From contig JANTFU010000078.1 in NCBI GenBank assembly GCA_024763295.1, positions 1-9,261 of the forward strand: 9,261 bases of DNA, written 5' to 3'. This DNA is from Anaerolineales bacterium (GTDB lineage Bacteria; Chloroflexota; Anaerolineae; Anaerolineales; Villigracilaceae). Made by a program: the position numbers and the translations under genes. The notes below the pieces were generated by a model. It saw nothing but the letters and a program-made list of their open reading frames with translations, did not search any database and was not told the origin of the DNA. Shown here piece by piece: positions 6,346 through 9,261 of the stretch; within the stretch, counting starts at the first letter, position 1; each line of letters begins with the position of its first letter.

Positions 6346-6806
6346 GCGAACTGCGAAATCCACCGCGCGGTTGGAAAGCCTTTTTCTGGCGTGCGCCGAT
6401 CTTCTTTTATCGCGTCGGCTTGGGCTGGATGCTTGGTAAGCGTTTTCTGCATCTCACCCATATCGGGCGCAAAAGCGGCAACCCCCGCCAAGCGGTGCTT
6501 GAAGTTGTCCACCACACGCCAGATGCCTATTTCGTTGCATCCGGCTTTGGCGAAAAATCGCACTGGTATCAAAACATCATGCACACGCCACAAGTCAACA
6601 TTCAGGTCGGACGCAAGAAAATAAGCGCCACCGCCGAACGTCTGCCCTTTCCGCAGGCAAAAGAAATTCTGCAAATCTACGCAGAGCAGCATCCTGCCGC
6701 TTTGCGAGAGTTAATGAAAATTGTCGGTCTTTCTTACGATGGGAGCGAGGCAAGTTTGGAAAAAATCGCCAACTTACTGCCCATCGTCAAATTCACACTT
6801 CACTAA
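6342..6806 (+). CDS. Deazaflavin (F420)-dependent nitroreductase-family oxidoreductase
   Basis: This 154-residue protein belongs to the split-barrel family typified by mycobacterial Ddn, enzymes that use reduced F420 (some members other flavins) to reduce quinones, nitro compounds and other activated molecules. The hallmark LTHIGRKSGNPRQ is at residues 38-50 (G42, R43, K44, S45, G46, R49). It is followed by YFVASGFGEKSHWYQNI (63-79), the usual cofactor-proximal strand and loop. Length and domain order fit the family. The start overlaps the tetR stop by four bases (ATGA), so the pair is translationally coupled. Position between a repressor and an exporter suggests chemical detoxification of the compound that TetR senses. 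F420 use is inferred from the family; no F420 biosynthesis gene is in the window. The N-terminal hydrophobic-aromatic helix (11-31) may contact the membrane, as in Ddn. Confidence 0.87.
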   Translation: MSELRNPPRGWKAFFWRAPIFFYRVGLGWMLGKRFLHLTHIGRKSGNPRQAVLEVVHHTPDAYFVASGFGEKSHWYQNIMHTPQVNIQVGRKKISATAERLPFPQAKEILQIYAEQHPAALRELMKIVGLSYDGSEASLEKIANLLPIVKFTLH

Positions 6807-6816
6807 GGAGTTAAAA

Positions 6817-7077
6817 ATGGAAGTTCTTTATGTCATCATCGCTATGCTCGTCGTCGGTCTTGTCATGGGTTACGTTGCCGGGCTAATCTGGAAAGACGAC
6901 TTCAACAACTATCCTGCCGCCATCATCACCGCCATCATCGTCGGTTTACTCGACTTCTACGTCATTCCCATGATGGGCTTTTCGGACACAATGAAATGGA
7001 TGGGCGTCGCCCTTGAGCCTGCTCTCAGCGCGCTCCTCGTGCTTTGGATCATCCGCTATGCCAAACGGAATGACTAG
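6817..7077 (+). CDS. Small three-TM membrane protein, unknown function
   Basis: This 86-residue protein is almost entirely hydrophobic. Segments lie at about residues 3-25, 31-52 and 61-80, separated by short polar turns (WKDDFNN at 25-31; GFSDTMKW), with a basic end RYAKRND. The ATG at 6817 follows AAGGAG (6805-6810) at six bases, and that Shine-Dalgarno overlaps the reductase stop codon, so the genes form one operon. An upstream extension of the frame to 6721 would only overlap the reductase gene and is not credible. The glycine-rich first segment (GLVMGYVAGLIW) recalls small GlsB/YeaQ-type membrane proteins, but the match is too weak to name. It could be an accessory or stabilising subunit of the exporter that follows, or an independent stress membrane protein. 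Confidence 0.82.
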   Translation: MEVLYVIIAMLVVGLVMGYVAGLIWKDDFNNYPAAIITAIIVGLLDFYVIPMMGFSDTMKWMGVALEPALSALLVLWIIRYAKRND

Positions 7078-7191
7078 CGGAGATTGAGTAGCCCTGAGCT
7101 TGTCGAAGGGCGTATCGAAATCGTAGCGGATTATTTCCGCTCTGGTTTCGATACGGACAAGAAAAGCATCTTGCCCTACTCAACCGCCGCT
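7076..7191. repeat. Palindromic repeat element inside the operon, before the ABC ATPase
   Basis: Outer 16-bp arms (7076-7091 and 7176-7191) are inverted with two mismatches and include TTGAGTAG/CTACTCAA. Inner arms CGTATCGAAA/TTTCGATACG and AGCGGA/TCCGCT make it a near-continuous stem-loop. Its left part holds CCCTGAGCTTGTCGAAGGG, a block I recognise as recurring in many bacterial intergenic repeats. The left arm overlaps the last two bases of the upstream stop codon. It fills nearly all of the gap before the ATPase. Confidence 0.75.
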
Positions 7192-7206
7192 AGAAAGTTT
7201 TATAAA

Positions 7207-8151
7207 ATGGCAGACACGATTATCCAAACCACAAATCTGACGAAAAACTTCAAGAAGACGCACGCGGTCGAGGAGCTTGATCTGACTGTGAACAGCGGGG
7301 AGTTATTCGGCTTGGTCGGTCCCGATGGCGCCGGCAAGACGACCACCCTCCGTTTGTTGGCAGGATTGCTCTCCCTGAGCGATGGACAAGCCACCGTGCT
7401 TGGACACAATCTGCGTAAAGAATCCGAAGCCATCAAACGCGAAATCGGCTATATGGCACAGCAATTCAGCCTGTACGCCGAGTTGAGCGTGCTCGAAAAT
7501 TTGCAATTTTTTGCCGAAATTTACGATGTCCCCAAAGCAGAGATCGCGCAACGCACCGAATCCCTGCTGGAGTTTGCCCGCCTGACAGAGTTCAAAGATC
7601 GCCGCGCCGACCAACTCTCTGGCGGGATGCAGAAGAAGCTCGCCCTCGCCTGTACGCTGATCCACGAGCCGAAGCTGCTCCTGCTTGACGAGCCGACTAC
7701 CGGCGTTGATCCCGTTTCCCGCCGTGAGTTTTGGGATATTCTGACCAACCTGCACCTGAACGAGACAACCATCATCGTCAGCACGCCCTACATGGACGAA
7801 GCCGACCGCTGTTCTCGTGTCGGGCTGATGTATGCTGGCAAACTGGTCGTCTGCGACAGTCCCCGTAAAATTCGAGAAACCCTGCACGGCGAGATGATCG
7901 AGTTCCTGACCGATGAGTGGAAAGAAGCGAAGACGCTCGTCGAGGGGCTGCCGGGTGTTTTCGAGGCACAAACTTACGGTGAGGCGTTGCACCTGCTTGT
8001 CGATAACGGCGCTAAACGGTTGAAGCAAGTCACCAAAACATTGTCGAAAAACGGTATCAAGTTTCGGGGCGCGCGCGTCGCGCCGATCCGCATGGAAGAG
8101 GCCTTCATTTCGCTCATCCAGCAATTAGAGAATGAAGATGTCAACATCTAA
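7207..8151 (+). CDS. ABC transporter ATP-binding protein (YbhF N-terminal-type, drug/ABC-2 exporter)
   Basis: This 314-residue cytoplasmic nucleotide-binding subunit would power the ABC-2 permease encoded next. Walker A is GPDGAGKTT (38-46), with D40 where most members have N, as in the first half of E. coli YbhF. The Q-loop is YMAQQFSLY (82-90), the signature LSGGM (137-141), and Walker B LLLLDEPTTGVDP (157-169) with catalytic E162. The H-switch position is proline (STPYMDEADRC, P194) rather than histidine; YbhF's first domain also lacks that histidine as I recall it. About 90 residues after the NBD form the usual C-terminal regulatory extension. The frame reaches back to a TTG at 7084, but that stretch is a translated palindromic repeat (SSPELVEGR). 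The ATG at 7207, starting MADTIIQTTNLTKNF, is right, although its Shine-Dalgarno is weak. A second, canonical ATPase may lie outside the window. Confidence 0.93.
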   Translation: MADTIIQTTNLTKNFKKTHAVEELDLTVNSGELFGLVGPDGAGKTTTLRLLAGLLSLSDGQATVLGHNLRKESEAIKREIGYMAQQFSLYAELSVLENLQFFAEIYDVPKAEIAQRTESLLEFARLTEFKDRRADQLSGGMQKKLALACTLIHEPKLLLLDEPTTGVDPVSRREFWDILTNLHLNETTIIVSTPYMDEADRCSRVGLMYAGKLVVCDSPRKIRETLHGEMIEFLTDEWKEAKTLVEGLPGVFEAQTYGEALHLLVDNGAKRLKQVTKTLSKNGIKFRGARVAPIRMEEAFISLIQQLENEDVNI

Positions 8152-8164
8152 CAGGAAGGCATTT

Positions 8165-8237
8165 GCGAGGCAGCTTTACCGCCGAAGCAATCTCACCAAT
8201 CAGGAGACTGCCGCGTCGCAAAAGCATGCTCCTCGCA
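8165..8237 (+). repeat. Hairpin dispersed repeat, copy C, between ATPase and permease genes
   Basis: The ends GCGAGG (8165-8170) and CCTCGC (8232-8237) are inverted. Inside is GAAGCAATCTC (8184-8194), as in copies A and B. The right part, CGTCGC, five A, GCATGCTCCTCGC, matches copy B apart from one A. It lies in the 102-bp gap inside the operon and could form an mRNA hairpin that changes the ratio or stability of the two cistrons. Confidence 0.7.
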
Positions 8238-8253
8238 GAATCAAGGAATAAAA

Positions 8254-9261
8254 ATGTCCCTTCGTCATATCTGGGCAATCACCCGCAAGGAATTTCACCA
8301 CATCATCCGTGACCGCAGCACGCTGATCTTGGTCGTCTTTACGCCGATGGTGACGCTGCTGCTGATGGCGTATGCGCTGACCGTCGAGTTACAGCATATC
8401 CCCATCGCCGTGTTGGACTATGACCGCAGCGCGACATCGCGAGATTTTGTACAACAGATTACGGCGGGCAACGATCTTGACCTGTATGCACAGGTTGGCT
8501 CAATTGCCGAGATTGAAAACCTGCTGATGCACGGGGAGGTCAAGGCGGCGCTGGTGATTGACCCGAACTTTTCGCGCGACCTGCTTGCGATGCGCGGGAT
8601 GCCGATGCAGATGATCATTGACGGCACCGAGCCTGAGAGCGGCGGCTTTGCGGTTGACCATATCGCTTCACGGGCAGAGCAGTTCGCCAACGAAGCGCTG
8701 GCTACGCAAATGCAGGCAATGGGATTAAGCGAAACGTCGCTGGCTCCGCTGGATGTGCGCATCCGCACTTGGTATAACCCCGGGCTGAAACCCCGCAACG
8801 ACATCATCCCCGGCTTGATCTCGATGGTGCTCGGATTCCCTGCCCTGTCTGTGGCGCTGGCGCTCGCCCACGAACGCGAGCACGGCACGATGGAACAGTT
8901 GATGGCAACCCCTGTCGGGCGAGCGGAACTGCTGCTCGGCAAGATGATTCCGTATATCATCGCCGGCTTAGTGAACGTGGTCTTTTTGCCGATTTTTGCG
9001 ATTTGGTGGTTCAAAGTACCTTTTAACGGTTCTTTCCCACTTTATTTTGGTCTCTCAGCGCTCTTCATGTTTGCTGTGTTGAGCATGGGCATCATCATCG
9101 GCGTCTTTATGAAGTCCCAAGCTGCGGCAATGGGCGTTTCCTTTCTGATGATCTTTTTCCCCGGCTTCTTTTTGACGGGCATCTTCTTCCCGATTGTCTC
9201 GATGCCGGAAATCATGCGCATGGAATCGCTTGGGATGCCTGGCACGCATTATGCCATCATC
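8254..9261 (+). CDS. ABC-2 type permease (YbhS/YbhR-like), truncated by window edge
   Basis: The frame is open from ATG 8254 to the right edge, 336 residues; family members are usually about 370-380. AAGGAA (8244-8249) precedes the start. It begins MSLRHIWAITRKEFHHIIRD, the amphipathic helix of ABC-2 permeases. TM1 follows at about residues 23-43. A large extracytoplasmic domain (44-180) includes IPIAVLDYDRSATSRDF (49-65) and WYNPGLKPRNDIIPGLIS (173-190). TM2 is near 185-205. The cytoplasmic HEREHGTMEQLMATPVGRAELLLGK loop (206-230) is the coupling motif region. Further TM segments lie near 231-252, 261-284 and 290-316. It would form the membrane channel with the ATPase just upstream, exporting a hydrophobic compound or drug. 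A partner permease may follow. The substrate cannot be inferred. Confidence 0.93.
   Translation, partial: MSLRHIWAITRKEFHHIIRDRSTLILVVFTPMVTLLLMAYALTVELQHIPIAVLDYDRSATSRDFVQQITAGNDLDLYAQVGSIAEIENLLMHGEVKAALVIDPNFSRDLLAMRGMPMQMIIDGTEPESGGFAVDHIASRAEQFANEALATQMQAMGLSETSLAPLDVRIRTWYNPGLKPRNDIIPGLISMVLGFPALSVALALAHEREHGTMEQLMATPVGRAELLLGKMIPYIIAGLVNVVFLPIFAIWWFKVPFNGSFPLYFGLSALFMFAVLSMGIIIGVFMKSQAAAMGVSFLMIFFPGFFLTGIFFPIVSMPEIMRMESLGMPGTHYAII

Noticed and set aside
7084..7206. TTG start giving a 355-residue ABC ATPase
   Set aside because: The extra 41 residues are a translated palindromic repeat; the conserved ATPase fold begins right after the ATG at 7207.
7303..8124. 273-residue minus-strand frame
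   Set aside because: It is the antisense shadow of the ABC ATPase gene, which has every family motif.
8418..9014. 198-residue minus-strand frame
   Set aside because: It is antisense to the ABC-2 permease, whose plus-strand frame is open to the window edge and carries family motifs.

Overview
The window looks like chromosomal DNA of a free-living bacterium of roughly 50% GC, most likely a Chloroflexota member of the Anaerolineae type. That placement is an inference. It rests on the dispersed hairpin repeats, an F420-type reductase, and a truncated left-edge protein that resembles (from memory) the N-terminus of large alpha-amylase-family proteins of that group. There is no rRNA, tRNA, transposase, CRISPR array or phage gene, and codon use looks uniform.

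Left part (1-3553). A partial minus-strand gene runs off the left edge. It is divergent from a large orphan sensor histidine kinase with about nine membrane segments, a GAF domain, HisKA and HATPase. An 8-bp-arm inverted repeat sits in the 68-bp gap between them. Next comes a cold-shock protein gene with a near-consensus promoter, a leader of about 150 nt that contains a complete terminator-like hairpin, a strong Shine-Dalgarno and a strong terminator of its own.

Middle (3554-5718). Two minus-strand genes encode a four-TM protein of unknown function and a 375-aa GNAT-like acetyltransferase of the YghO type. Two hairpin-forming dispersed repeats lie next to them. A nested palindrome sits upstream of the acetyltransferase, facing the next, divergent unit.

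Right part (5685-9261). This is a probable TetR-controlled detoxification/efflux operon. A TTGACA promoter is overlapped by a nearly perfect 34-bp palindromic operator that also covers the ribosome binding site of tetR. The order is tetR, a deazaflavin (F420)-dependent nitroreductase-family gene coupled by an ATGA overlap, a small three-TM protein, an ABC ATPase of the YbhF N-terminal type, and an ABC-2 permease truncated by the right edge. Two palindromic repeat elements lie inside the operon, one before the ATPase and one before the permease. A reasonable model is that a hydrophobic toxic compound releases TetR, the reductase modifies the compound, and the ABC-2 exporter removes it.

I found no wholly new system. 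The points most worth a second look are the cold-shock leader with its internal terminator, the operator that overlaps the tetR ribosome binding site, the reductase-plus-exporter operon, and the ATPase with proline at the H-switch position.
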